The notes under the pieces were generated by a model, which worked only from the letters and a program-made list of their open reading frames with translations, did no database searches and had not been told where the DNA came from. Below, piece by piece: positions 12,796 to 24,458 of a stretch of DNA of 64,000 bases. The translations under genes and the position numbers were made by a program. Positions within the stretch are counted from its first letter, which is position 1. Every line of letters begins with the position of its first letter. The DNA lies in the NCBI GenBank assembly GCA_019914995.1, contig CM034129.1, positions 9,169,725-9,233,724 on the forward strand, read 5' to 3'. This DNA is from Acanthochlamys bracteata (taxonomy: Eukaryota; Streptophyta; Magnoliopsida; Pandanales; Velloziaceae).

Positions 12796-13436
12796 AGTCA
12801 AGTTTGGGATTTATTTTGAAAAGAATTTTCTAAAATTAAAAATATTTTAATTTTTTAATGATCTCGTTTTATCAAAAAAATAAAACTAACTATAATAAAA
12901 ACTTATGATACAAAATTTTTTTATGTTTTAAAAATTTTTAAATAAATTTTATATGTATTACAAAAATTTATTAGTAAATATATATTAAATAATTAAAATC
13001 AAAACAAGTAACAAACCAATACTAAATACGCCCCCAAAGAGGTCGCACTGCTGGTTGATGCTACGGATTTTAGTCCATCTATTTAATAAAGAAATGTTTA
13101 TAAATATTTATTGAAATATTTTTTTAAAAATGTTTATTTTAAAATTTTTGAAAAATAAATTTTATTATTTTTATTTTTAAAAAATAATAAATAATAAAAA
13201 TTTTATGATGTAAAATTTTAAAATTTTTAAAAATTTTGTAAAATATTTTAAAATTTTACTTAAAAGATATAAAATAAAAAGTTAAACTAAAAATATGACA
13301 TTAAGCTCTTCCGCTAAATCAAATTCAGATCAAAATCGCTTTTGTATAGTTTATAGGAAACGTGTTATGATTTGCCTTTATAGTTTATAGGAATCATGAT
13401 TATCTAAATCATCGATGTCTTTAACGGCGCGTTTGG
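12796..13436. other. Two family C AT-rich copies
   Basis: AT-rich segments at about 12796-13030 and 13090-13315 match family C. Between 13320 and 13436 the sequence is ordinary intergenic DNA with no gene seen. Confidence 0.55.
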
Positions 13437-13441
13437 CAACG

Positions 13442-13883
13442 TGATGCGCCTTTACGTAAAACGGTAAAAGGGAAAATTCTAAGCTAACTAGACTAATTGT
13501 ATTCATCCGATGCCCTCTTCAAGAAGCCTTATATACTTAATTATAAAAGTAAGAGTTCCTCTACAAAAGAATTTATGTTTAAAATGAACTTCTAAAACAT
13601 ATGAACTGTGTTTAATAACTAATTATTATAACTAGATTTTTTTTAAAATTTGAACTTTTATTGCTTAATTCAAAATTGTAAGCAACTTATTAGTTCAACT
13701 ATTTGGCACTTAAGTCTAAGTGCCAATAAGGTCATCAAAGACCTTACTATTCCGGATGTCATTCTAGTTACATCTAGCTGTTATTATACAATCCGAACAT
13801 GTTCTACAATTCATCTTGCATTGTCTTTTCCGACATGGCTATTTTTTGTGATCTCTCTAATGATTGTCCTACCACGCACATCA
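13442..13883 (-). repeat. 3' LTR of the Ty3/gypsy fossil
   Basis: About 442 bp, aligned over its whole length with the right-hand LTR. It starts TGATGCG and ends CACATCA, with short terminal inverted repeats TGATG/CATCA. CAACG lies immediately outside. Confidence 0.87.
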
Positions 13884-16800
13884 CTCCATTCTCTTTGGAA
13901 TTCGGCGTCGTCCTCAAGGACAATAAGGGGCAACTCGGCATAGGCCGGCGAACTAGGGAGATCTATTGATAACTTGTTAATATCTTTGAATTTAGATACA
14001 TAAAAATTCGGATGAATCTTTGAAGTACAAGGAAAATTTGAGGCGGTATGCTATTGGTCCGATTGTCTCTAACACCTCGTATGGATCGTGGTATCGACTA
14101 CCAAGCTTATGGTTCCTCTGTTCGGCTATAGAACACCAACGGTAAGATTGCAATCAGAGCAACACACGATCATACGACTGATAGTGTTTCTCTCGCCGGT
14201 GGCTGTCGGTCAGCTGCTTCATCCTGTTCTGAGCTCGGGTAAGATGAAGACGCAGCTCCTTGAGAATATCATCTTGTTCTTAGACAGTTCATCTGCTAGA
14301 TAGTCTTCTACTGGACAAACATTCGTCTCTACCGTAAATTTCAAATTGAAATTAGGGGTAGGAAGAACAGAAGCCATTGTGACTACCTTTTTAATAACTA
14401 GAAAGCTTCTGCTCCCTCTGCACTCCACTGGAATGATTCCTTCTTAAGTAGTGTTGTTAAGGGAGCGGCTATCATACCATAATTCTTTACAAACATTCTA
14501 TAGTAATATGTGAGCTCCAAAAATCCACGAAGCGGAGTGGGAAAAGTGAGCACTGGTCATTCATCCATTGCTTGCAGCTTCACTAGATCGGCTGAGATAC
14601 CCTCTTCAGAGATGATGTAGCCAAGATACTCCAACTATTTGCAACCAAAGCGGCACTTGGACAAGATGGCATATAGTGACTCATTCTCTAACACTGAAAT
14701 ACCGTCGCGAGAGGTGTTCCAAATGTCTAAAGACCATGTTCTTCAAGGATTGGAATGTTGCCGACTCGTTAGTTAAGCCAAACGGCATAACTATAAATTC
14801 GTAGCGCCCATCATGCATCTGGAAGGTGGTTTTGTGAACGTCTTCCTCATGCACCAGAATTTGATGATAACTGAATTTGAGGTCAAGTTTGGAAAAGAAG
14901 CTAGCACCATGTAATTCATCTAGCAACTCATCAATAAGAGGTATTTGAAACTTATCTTTGACGGTGATTTCGTTAAGCGCCCTATAGTCAACACAGAAAC
15001 GCCATGATCCGTCTTTATTTTCTACCTGTAGGACAGGTGATGAGAAGGCGGAACTACTTAGTTGTATGATATGTTGAGAAAGCATATCCGCTATGGCCCT
15101 TTCGATCTCCATCTTCTGGATGTGTAGGTAACTGTAAGGTCGGACATTTGCAGGCGCAGCCTCGGGCAGCAATGAAATGACATGATCGAGGAGCGCTTAG
15201 GGGGCATTCCAAAGATGGGTTTAAAAATCAGTACATAATGATCCACAAGACTTACTAAATCAGCTGGCAGTGGACTGCTCTTAGTGTTAGCAGCTTCTTC
15301 TGGAGTCCCAGCTGCTATTAGTCTCACTGAGCAAAGGGAGAACTTCGAGATGAGGTTGTTAAGCCGCGAGATTCCTTCATCTCGGATCCCTTATAGGATG
15401 AACTCTTGGTCATTCAAGATCAACTTTATTTGTGATTTTCGTAAATCGCTCACTACTTCTCCTAATCCTTCAAGCCATTGTATCCCTAAAACTAAATCCA
15501 TTCCTCCGAATGAGAAGAGATAAGCATCTACTAGAACTACTGCCCCTTGGATGGACAGTGGAATATGTTTGCAAATGACAACAATTGAGTGTGGTCTCCT
15601 ATTGGCTAACTCTACCTTGAGTGACCGTATTGGAGAGAAAACAAGCCCTAGATGCTTTGCCAAGTGAATTGTGAGTGCTTCCTGAATCAATTAAGACAAA
15701 AACTTCTTACTTTTTTTATCTTTTCTCTAACTCGTAGCTTCTGAGGTCCAATCAGGCCAAGTATGACATTGAGAGACAATGTGGCATCCCCGGCCCTTGC
15801 ATCCGGTCCCTCTTCTGCTTTCTCTTCTTCTACTTCTTGTGCTTCACTAACTGCAATAGCTAAAAACGAATTGAACAATTATGTCCTAATACATACCTCT
15901 CATCACAATAAAAGCAAAGTCCTTTCAATTGCTGAGAATTAATTTCGGCTACAAACAGATTGGAAGGCTTGGTTCAGGAATTCTTTGCTTGCCCATTTAC
16001 GTAAGTGCCAATTGCTGATTGCCGAGTTGTTCGGGTAGGGCTAATGCTGTGAGTGGCTACCGAGACTGCAGGTATCTTACTGAGCGTTGGTTGCTCCGCT
16101 TAGTAGTGTTCTTATGTTCGAACATCTTGTCCAACATATATGTCATTTGTAAGTCTTTAAGCTTAGCTGCCATAACATCTATTGCTAGCCTCCTAGACAG
16201 TCATCCATAAAACCTACCGATCAAGTCACGCTTAGTAGTGGGTGGTACTTAAGTTCTTAAGTCTTCGAAGGCAATGAGATACTCTCCTAACGAGCCGGTT
16301 TGTCGCAGTTGTTGAAAGGAGAAGCTGGGATTTCAAAAGAGTAGGTCCGAACCTTGCCAACAAGGTTTCTGAAATTCCTCCCATGAATGCTGAGGTTTGT
16401 CACACTCAAAATTTTGGTACCATTTATCGGCTTCATCTTGTAAGTACATTGTAGTAATGCCCACTCGATCCCAAGGAGCATTACTATAAAATTTGAAATA
16501 TCTCTCTGTAGAATAGAGCCACCGATTCGGTCCATTGCCATTGAAATAAAAAAATTTGTGTCGTTCCTTAAAGGGTTGAGCGTAGGTATCTAGCCGATGT
16601 GGAGCTGACTGGCTTGCACTATGTGTGTCTTGTGGAGCTGGTCCTATGAGATATGTGTTTATATGATGCCTCCCATATACTCTAGGAAGGTTTTGGCCTG
16701 GGCTGGTTAGGCAATACATGCTGCCAGTTTGCTTCTGTTTGGGTGAACTCATTAGAAGCAATGCCTTGATTGGATGAAGATGGCGCAATAGCAGAGGTTG

Positions 16801-17008
16801 CCATTGAGAATCCTACTGGTTTGGTTGGTGTTGCTATTGTCTTGTTTGAGACCACTGAATCCAAATTACTTTGTGGATGAAGTGTTTAATTCTGATTTGA
16901 AGTGTTATTTGAGGTATCTAGGGCTGGCCAGGTAGTTCAAATTTTGTAGCCATCTGCCGTGCTTCCTTTTTGGATTGGTCTCTATTTTGTGGAATTCTTT
17001 CCTCCGCT

Positions 17009-17782
17009 TAGGGGTTGGCAATATATGACACGACCGAAAATGCAATCCGAAACCGACCTATTTAATTAGGAATAGGGTTGAAAAATTTGACCCATATAAA
17101 TATATGGATTGGGTTAGAATTGAACGAATTTGACCCGATTATTAAATGGGTCGATCCGAGTTAACCCGAAATTGACCTACCAATCCGAAATATCATCTTT
17201 TGAAGTAACAATTCTTGATTTTTTCTTACCGTATAATAAAATATTGACAAAAAATAATCGATAATAGTTATGTACAAACTATTAAATTATATTGTATTTA
17301 TAATTAATTTTTTATTTTTATACCTTAATAAAATAGTGTAAGATGAAAATTATAATATTATTGAAAGTATTACTATGTAGATATTTTTAATGGCGAATTT
17401 AGATTTTGTATAAAGATTTTTATGAAAATTTTGTTAGATAGATTATATTTATCAAAATTTTTATCGAAATTATTAATATGTATTTATAATCATAAATTTT
17501 AGCTGTTATCATATATTTTCAAAAAATAAAAATAATATATTTTTTTATATTTTAAGTACCGATGAAGATATTAAGAAATGCATATTTTGTCGGACATAAT
17601 TATATCTCGTTAGTAAAAATATCATACACTTTCATTCAAACTGATCTTATAATTTCGTTGAAGTTAAAAAAAAAAAATTAATAATTAATAATTTTAATTA
17701 TTAAATGGGTCGACCCGAATTTGATCCGGTTATTAAATGGATTAACTCGAAATCGACCCATCAATCCATATTGCCACCCCTA
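17009..17782. mobile_element. hAT-type MITE nested in the Ty3/gypsy fossil
   Basis: A 774-bp non-coding element with termini TAGGGGTTGGCAATAT and ATATTGCCACCCCTA. The flanking 8-bp words are CCTCCGCT (17001-17008) and CCTCTGCT (17783-17790), one mismatch apart; an 8-bp duplication is typical of hAT elements. Near both ends lie inverted subterminal words of the type GGGTCGACCCG/TTATTAAATGG. A half-copy in the opposite orientation lies at 61245-61655. Confidence 0.85.
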
Positions 17783-18038
17783 CCTCTGCTATCTTCTTAG
17801 TGATTTTCGGTTCTTTGTTAGTTTATTTTGACAAGTAGGGCGAACTTCTCTATGTTGGAAGACATGCGTTGTATTTCCTCCAACACAAGATTTTCCTCGT
17901 TGGTTAGTGCCTTTTGCGTGAATGGTGTGCTGGATGATGCTTGTAAGGCATCTCCCATGCTGATGGTAGGCTCAGAAGTCTTGGGTGAGTACGGGATAGG
18001 GAACAACATCTCCCTATAACCTTACTCTGGTACCAAGT

Positions 18039-18517
18039 TGATGCGCCTTTACAGTAAAAGAGAAAATTTTAAGCTAAATAGACTAATAGAATAAACTAAT
18101 TGTATTCATTCAATGCCCTCCTGATGAGACTTACATTCTTTATTTATACTAATAAGAGTTGCTTTACAAAAGAACTCATGTTTGAATAGAACCTCTAAAC
18201 CATATGGACTATGTTCAATAACTAACTACTATAACAAGACTCCTGTTATAACTCTAACTCTGTTGCTTAATTCAAATCTGTAAGCAACTTATTAGTTCAA
18301 CTATTTGGCACATAAGTCTAAATGCCAATAAGGTGACCTGTCACACCTTACTATTCTCGGGTGCTGCTTCAAGGTATGTTCCGGGTGCCATTCCAGTTGC
18401 ATCCAATTGTTACTGGATGCAACCCAGGCATATTTTGTAATCCATTCTAGGCTATCTTTTTGGGCGTAGCTACTCTTCTGTGACTTCTATATAGTGATTG
18501 TCCTGCCATGCACATCA
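18039..18517 (-). repeat. 5' LTR of the Ty3/gypsy fossil
   Basis: About 479 bp, the longer of the two LTRs. The tRNA-Met primer-binding site follows directly on its inner side, which fixes the element's orientation as minus. Confidence 0.87.
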
Positions 18518-18522
18518 CAACG

Positions 18523-21084
18523 TGTTCTACAGCAGCAGTTTTTTTCAGTTCATATTTTTTAATATATTTTTTATAAAATTTATTTTAAAATTTATGAAGT
18601 ATATAAAAAAATTTATATAGTAAAATTTTATTATTACTTATTTTTATTTTTTTAGATAAAAAATAGTGTTTATTTTTTGAAATAGAATAAAATATTTTTG
18701 AAGAACCATAAGACTGAATTATCTGAGATGCCTGTGCCCATAAGAAATTCCGGAGCCACCCTTAATGGTTGTTTCAGAAAAGCACTTTTCAAAGCAAACC
18801 CAAACGCAAATACATCCATGTAACGACTCCTGTCTTGCCATGCACACAGTAAATTAAGGATGTTTGCAGTACTTTTTAAAAGAAAATTAAATAAAAAATA
18901 TTTTTTTGAAAAGAAATTTTATATTTTTATATTAAAAAATAATAATTAATAATAAGATCTTATAATGTAAAGTTTTTATGTACTATTCAAAAATTAAAAT
19001 AAATTTTATAGAGTATTATAAAAAATTTATTAAAATATGAAATGAAACATTAGAATAAAAAGGAGTATAAACGCAAAAATAAATATTCACTAAACCGTTT
19101 GATGCTTCATATTTCGCATTTTTATATTTTTTAAATAGATTTTTTATAATATTTTAAAAACAATTAAATTAAAAATTATAAATACCACGTAGCAAACCAT
19201 ATAAATTTATATTTTATTATATTCTAAAAAATAAATTTATTTGTTAAAAAATTTAAATTAAATTCTTTTTTAAAATTTTTTATATGAAGTACCTTCAAAT
19301 ATTTCATAATAGTAATGTCCCATCCAGGTTGCATTGAGACGGACTACGGAGCAAGCAGTATTTTGTGATCCTAAGTTTTATAAATCAGTTTTAAGTTTGG
19401 CAGCGGTTTTTCTAGTTGTGCAGCTTGAGATTCCGAAATTCATACCATTTCCATTCGACCTTATCTAAATGCATGATCCAGCTAGGAAAATGAATTCCTT
19501 TTGCATTTTGTTTTTTATCAAAAAAATAAAAGAAATAAAAAATTAAATAAAAAACATATGTACTGAACAAATAATTTAGAAACCGAAGCAAAATTACTTC
19601 TAATAAAATAAATAATTAAAAGATATATTTAATACAAAATATTTAGTGATTAATTTCTCTAAATCTAGTCAAAGTAATCATTAAAATCATAAATAATATC
19701 AATAATATGAGAATAATAATAATAAATAAAGACAATGTTTACGTAGATTTACTTCTAGATAAACATACGTATACGAAGATGAGAAAAAAAATTTTATTAT
19801 AAAATTGTGAAGTTTATAAAAGATTGGAGCAAAAGATAAAACAAAATGTTTTAAAAGCTCCAATGAGAAGATGATAAAATTCTATGGAGAAGAAGATGTG
19901 AAAAAATAAGCTCTTGACAACTAATACACACTTCTCCCAAAAGAACCAATGCAAAAGAAATATAAATAAAAAATAGAAAAGATAAAAGTTAACATAAAAA
20001 AGTCTATCAATTTCTGCCTGAGGTTTACAACCGATCGTGTAGAAGTTGACAACATATCGTTAACTGAGGCAGAGGTCGATAATAAGTCAATAACTTATTT
20101 TTCCAAAAGAGAAGTGGTGCAGAAGGTCGCATGGAGCTCAAATAAGCAATAAAATTTCAAACTTGGTCGTCTAAAGTTAAAATCTAAGACAAAACATAAC
20201 AAAGATAAACAACAAGAACGACGAGCATTAACAACAGCACTACACTTGTACGCTTCATTTGAATTATTTCTTTTGAGCATTGAATGGAAGAGTAGGAGAT
20301 TTTTTAGCATGTTTATAGGAATGTAGGTGCAGGATTCAGGGACCATTTAGAAGGACTTGATGAGGAGGGAAAAGGAAGAGGAATGAATACAGTTGAAGAA
20401 CAACAGCTGGTTTTGATGGTGATTTCTCTACCAAATTAATTAATGGTGAATAATTGGTCGGTTGTTAAAAGAGGACAATAAACTGAATCGGCCCTTTACG
20501 GAGCTCTCGTGTAAGAACCCCTCTTGCTTTTTTATCTGGATCAGCTTATTCAGACAAAGAGGTTTGCAAGTAAACTAGGATTTCGAATTAAAGTTACATG
20601 AAGTTTCCAAAATTTTCATAGACAGTTTGAGAAATTTCGTATATATGTGGTCGGTGTGGTATAGTTTTAGCTGATAATTCACTAGTTTAACAATTTATTT
20701 CTTCATATATGTATTAAAAGCAGAACATAGACAGTAGTGATATACCATTAGATGAAACTCTAGCAAAGATTGTTAATACATAAAATAAAAATTATATCAA
20801 TATGCATAGCAATAGTTTTGTGAGGCCAAATTGAAGTGCCCTCAAGGACGTTTGAGACACTCCTCGCTCTTCACATGATAAGAACAATGCCTGGACCTCT
20901 AGGCGCACATGCACGGCGCTTTCTATGTGTCAGGTATCTCAATCATCAGGAGTGTCTGAGGAATTATTAGAACCCAGAAATTTCCTCTAGTACTTTTCTT
21001 CACGGATCAATATATAACCAAGTGTAAAATAGCAATATTCTACAAAAGAAATGGAGAGGAAACAACAGCTTCTGGATTAACTAA
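18523..21084. other. Intergenic with several AT-rich repeats
   Basis: Family C-like segments lie at about 18535-18700, 18855-19060 and 19085-19290. From 19300 to 21060 the sequence is less repetitive but shows no gene that I can support. The last few hundred bases before 21085 likely include the 3' UTR of the RALF gene. Confidence 0.45.
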
Positions 21085-21408
21085 CTATCCAATCCTGCAG
21101 TGATCATAGGGGTTGCAGCCGCGGTGAGGACGATAGCCAGAACGAGCAGGCAAACAGTTTGCATAAGGCCGGCCGTCACCAGGCTGGCAAACAGGTTGGT
21201 CAGACCGCAACACGCCGTAACCAATCGTCCCGCCGCCTTCTTGCAGCAAGCGCTTGTTCAACTCTGAATCCATCTGAATCTCTGCTTCCAGTTCACACTC
21301 TGCTATGCTGCCATTGCATGAACTAGTATGATCAACCTTTGTTTTGCCATGAACAAGCAGTGCTACTACTAAGAAGATTCTTGTTAGGTTTCTCTTGCTC
21401 AGCTTCAT
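21085..21408 (-). CDS. RALF-family secreted peptide precursor, 107 aa
   Basis: Intronless precursor of a cysteine-rich peptide that would be secreted and act on CrRLK1L/LORELEI receptors or wall LRX proteins, as known for RALFs. Residues 1-21 form a signal peptide (IFLVVALLVH core). The pro-region has the family signature CNGSIAEC (Cys31, Cys38) followed by IQMDSELNKRLL, where KRLL stands at the site usually written RRxL and cut by a site-1 protease. The mature part begins with TIGYGVL, a diverged form of YISYGAL, and has the four cysteines at 74, 85, 98 and 104 with the RGCNP context. It ends at CRIG. A CTATATCT box at about 21472-21479 on the coding strand is a plausible TATA element. The altered YISYGAL motif may change receptor choice. 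It is the first of a local RALF group. Confidence 0.92.
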   Translation of the reverse strand: MKLSKRNLTRIFLVVALLVHGKTKVDHTSSCNGSIAECELEAEIQMDSELNKRLLQEGGGTIGYGVLRSDQPVCQPGDGRPYANCLPARSGYRPHRGCNPYDHCRIG

Positions 21409-22689
21409 TCTCTCTCTCTCTTTGAGGTAATGAGTTTTGCAACAGGTTCAAAGTAGAGCTAAAGGAGTGGAGATATAGTAGTGCACTAAGGAATAAAAAA
21501 CAAATGGACATAAATAGGAGTTGTTGCTCAAATTTGGTCGGCAAATTTACCTCAACGACTTCAAGTTTTTAATGGGACAAGTTTAGTACATTATACGATT
21601 TGGTTACGGTACACACCGTCGAAAATTTCGTGGTTCAATTTAAGGATATCTTAATTAAGTTTAGAATATCCTGATTAAATGTGAAGTATGATCAGTAAGC
21701 ATTGTCTAGATAATACATCTTCTTCAATAATATAGGTTGAATCAGAATACTGTAAAGTTGAATTGAGGTATTCTAAAATTGAACCAAGTATATTGTTTAA
21801 ACAACACTCGCTCTTATAGTCTTGCTCCCTATCAGGAACATTTAGAAGTTCCTAAAATAAAGAGCTTTTATAAAAAAAATTTATTTTAAAACTTCCGAAA
21901 AAGTGAGTTTATCTTTCTTGTATCTAAAAATATTAATAATGACAAAGATTATACATAAAATTTTTTTTATAACTCATAATTTACCTGTATGATCTAAATT
22001 TCTTAAAAATCTAAAATATTAAAAGAAATTATTTGAGAACAGTGGGAGTGCCAAAACAGCACCAATGTAAGGTAGAATTGTGAAACTTAAGTTTAGTTTG
22101 TTTGGGGTAAGTGTGATATGGTTGATATGAAGAAACGAAAGAGTAGGAATGAGCAATGAAGCACGAGCATATTTAGTAGTGCGTTACAACAGAGTATGAA
22201 CTTCCCTTTCCTCTGAGGAGATTGATGGTGATGGAATTAAGATAAAGCAGTTTAGTGCCCAATATGCAGTTGTTTCTTTGCAGAATGCTCAATCATTTGG
22301 CAAAGACAGTTTTGTTTTGTAATGTTTTTCCCGTGATAGAACCCACAACACTACATACAGAGAACAATCTACAGTGCAAAACATAAATATAAACTGATAA
22401 TTTGATTGGTAGCTACCTAGCAACCAGCCAAAGCAAAGGACAACATATCTCATCTATGATTTCAATTATTTGCAGCATCTATGATTTCAATTATTTGATC
22501 ATCTAATACAACCCTACTCCCATCACTCTGATCAGGTTGTGTTCTTCTTCTTTTTTTTATTTCAAGACTCTTTGATCATCTATCTGCACATAAGCAGCTT
22601 GAGAGACTTCAATATCCTCCATTACTATAGCGGAATCCTTAGCTGCTAACACCGATAGAGACATTGCGTAGGAGCTAGCTGCAGGGCAA
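21409..22689. other. Intergenic between RALF genes
   Basis: Contains the promoter side of the minus-strand RALF gene. A family C-like AT-rich segment lies at about 21845-22050. No other gene is seen. Confidence 0.4.
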
Positions 22690-22812
22690 ACATCCATCAG
22701 CTAAGGCACTTCGGGTGCTAATAATCCGGTCTGCTACGGGTTGCCGTACAGTAAAGGCGGTTTGCTTCAAGCAAGTACGGCTACCACCGTGGTTGCAATA
22801 CTATTTACTATT
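22690..22812 (+). pseudogene. Decayed RALF peptide gene, relic 1
   Basis: A mature-RALF-like sequence is recognisable in pieces. ATC AGC TAA GGC at 22696-22707 corresponds to the ISYG of YISYGAL with the Tyr codon turned into a stop. It continues ANNPVCYGLPYSKGG (22717 onward), then shifts frame, and ends in SKYGYHRGCNTIY, the family's YxRGCNTIY end. The nucleotides around GCTACCACCGTGGTTGC match the same place in the intact gene at 26085 nearly exactly. At least two frame changes plus the stop show that it is dead. Upstream, about 22600-22690, the sequence may be the eroded pro-region. Confidence 0.72.
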
Positions 22813-23151
22813 GAGAAAATATAATATCGAAAGAGCTAATTCAAACAAAGATTTCACTAAAGAGTCCGATTTATATACTATTGAGTCTAATGTAACTCAA
22901 AAGTTTAAACTAAAGATTTAAAAATTTTCTAGCACGTGAACTATCTTTTATTTCTAGTACCCAGAACTAATATAACTCATTCTTTTGTACTTAACAATTT
23001 TTGTATTGAAAATAAGTTATTCATATTTTTTTTTCCCTCATTCGAGCATCTCAATTCTATTTTAATTATTAGCATCATGATCATCTAGCTAGCTAGCTAG
23101 CATCAACAAAAATCTTCGTCAAATTAAAACAATATCAATTAATCAATCAAG

Positions 23152-23335
23152 ATGAGAAACCAATTACTTACAATCCTACTTCTAATTCACTTCACCACTC
23201 TGATATTGTTGTGTTGTCGTTCTTCATCCTTTATTACTACTATGAGGAATCAACTTTAGCTCCTTACTAATTTGCGGAAAAGCTAGCAGGGCTAACATCA
23301 GCTACGGCGCTCTCAATGCTAAAGCTCTGTTTGGA
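23152..23335 (+). pseudogene. Decayed RALF peptide gene, relic 2
   Basis: Starts with ATG at 23152 and a signal-peptide-like run (MRNQLLTILLLIHFTTLILL), then meets a stop (TAG) after MRNQL at about 23260. In another frame SRANISYGALNAK follows (ISYGAL at 23297-23314), the hallmark of mature RALF peptides. The four-cysteine part is absent: AT-rich sequence and then a 906-bp element follow directly. The pro-region is very short. This is a truncated relic of a third or fourth local RALF copy. Confidence 0.65.
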
Positions 23336-23549
23336 AAAACCGAAAAAATAGAACTTTGGAATAATTTTTTTCTCAAAATTTATTTTATAACTTTTTAATA
23401 AAAAATTATACAATTATTTTATAATTTTATAACGTATAATTATCCATATCATTCAAAAATTTAAAAAATTTTCGTAGGGCACTTTATATATAATTGTTTG
23501 AATTTGAAAAGTCTAAAATGTATCTGAATGAGATGTCAAAAAGAACCTA

Positions 23550-24455
23550 GGTCCTGTTTGGATGTACTGAAACTTTTGTGCTTTTAAAGTAAAGCTGCTT
23601 TAGAGTGCTGTAAGCGGCTGTAGAACTTTTGCTATAAAAGCAGCTTTATGCTGAAAAGTGTTTGGATAAATTTTTATTGTATCGTGCTTTTGAATGCTGA
23701 AAGCTGAATGAAGTGTTTGGCTAAACTTAAGCTTATTTCTATATAAGATATATAATGACTGAAATATCCCTAAATATATGGTAATTGATATATTATGAAA
23801 TTTTAATTATTTTTTATATATTATTTTATTTTTTAAAATTTAATAATTTTATTATGTAAAAGTTATATAAATAATTACTTATATCAATATTTATAAATTT
23901 ATTAATAAATTATATTATTAATATCAATCAATAATTAAATTGAATAATATTGATTATATAATTATTATTATAATATTAAATTTGAAACCTATGAATATAT
24001 AATAATTAATATATTGTGAAATTTTTAATTCTTTTTATATATTATTTATTTTAAAATTAAAAAAATTTATTATGTAAAAATTATATACATAATTACTTGT
24101 ATCAATATTTATAAATTTATTAACAAATTATATTATTAATATCAATCAATAATTAATTTAAATAATATTGATTATATAATAATTATTATAATATTAAATT
24201 TGAAAAATATATTTAAATAATTATTAATTTTTTATTATTTAAATAATTAATATAATGTAGTAATTTTATAAACTTACCGTGGGCAATATAATTATTTCGT
24301 AGGAAGAAAAGAAAAAGCATCTCTGAGATGCTTTTCAAAAAGCACCGTTAAAAGCACTTTAAAGTAGCTTAAAGTTGCACTATTCAAACACTTCAAACAC
24401 TGTTTTATGCTTTTTTTGAGCTTTAAGTTTGAAAAAAGCCCAGCCAAACAGGGCC
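23550..24455. mobile_element. Non-autonomous DNA element, 906 bp
   Basis: Termini GGTCCTGTTTGG and CCAAACAGGGCC are inverted repeats, and CTA lies on both sides (23547-23549 and 24456-24458). Subterminal regions are also inverted: AAAGCAGCTTTATGCTG-type words near the left and AAAGCACTTTAAAGTAGC-type words near the right. The interior is AT-rich with two tandem versions of a roughly 230-bp segment (about 23770-23990 and 24000-24230). No transposase is present. The superfamily is uncertain: a 3-bp duplication fits PIF/Harbinger, while the CTGTTTGG end is also common in hAT MITEs. Confidence 0.75.
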
Positions 24456-24458
24456 CTA

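Larger units (their letters stand above)
13442..18517 (-). mobile_element. Old, broken Ty3/gypsy LTR retrotransposon
   Basis: A fossil of about 5.1 kb read on the minus strand. Two direct LTRs begin TGATGCG and end CACATCA. The 5-bp target duplication CAACG is intact on both sides (13437-13441 and 18518-18522). Just inside the right (5') LTR a primer-binding site for initiator Met tRNA is seen (TTGGTACCAGAGTAAGG on the minus strand), and a purine-rich tract abuts the left LTR. Parts seen in order on the minus strand are a Gag-like region (about 16860-16290), an aspartic-protease-like region (about 15690-15390), a reverse transcriptase region of clear Ty3 type (about 15172-14680) and an integrase C-terminal-like piece (about 14200-14000). 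It is broken in many places and shorter than whole relatives. The LTRs differ visibly, by eye about one base in six or seven, so the insertion is old. A hAT-type MITE is nested in it. Confidence 0.9.
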
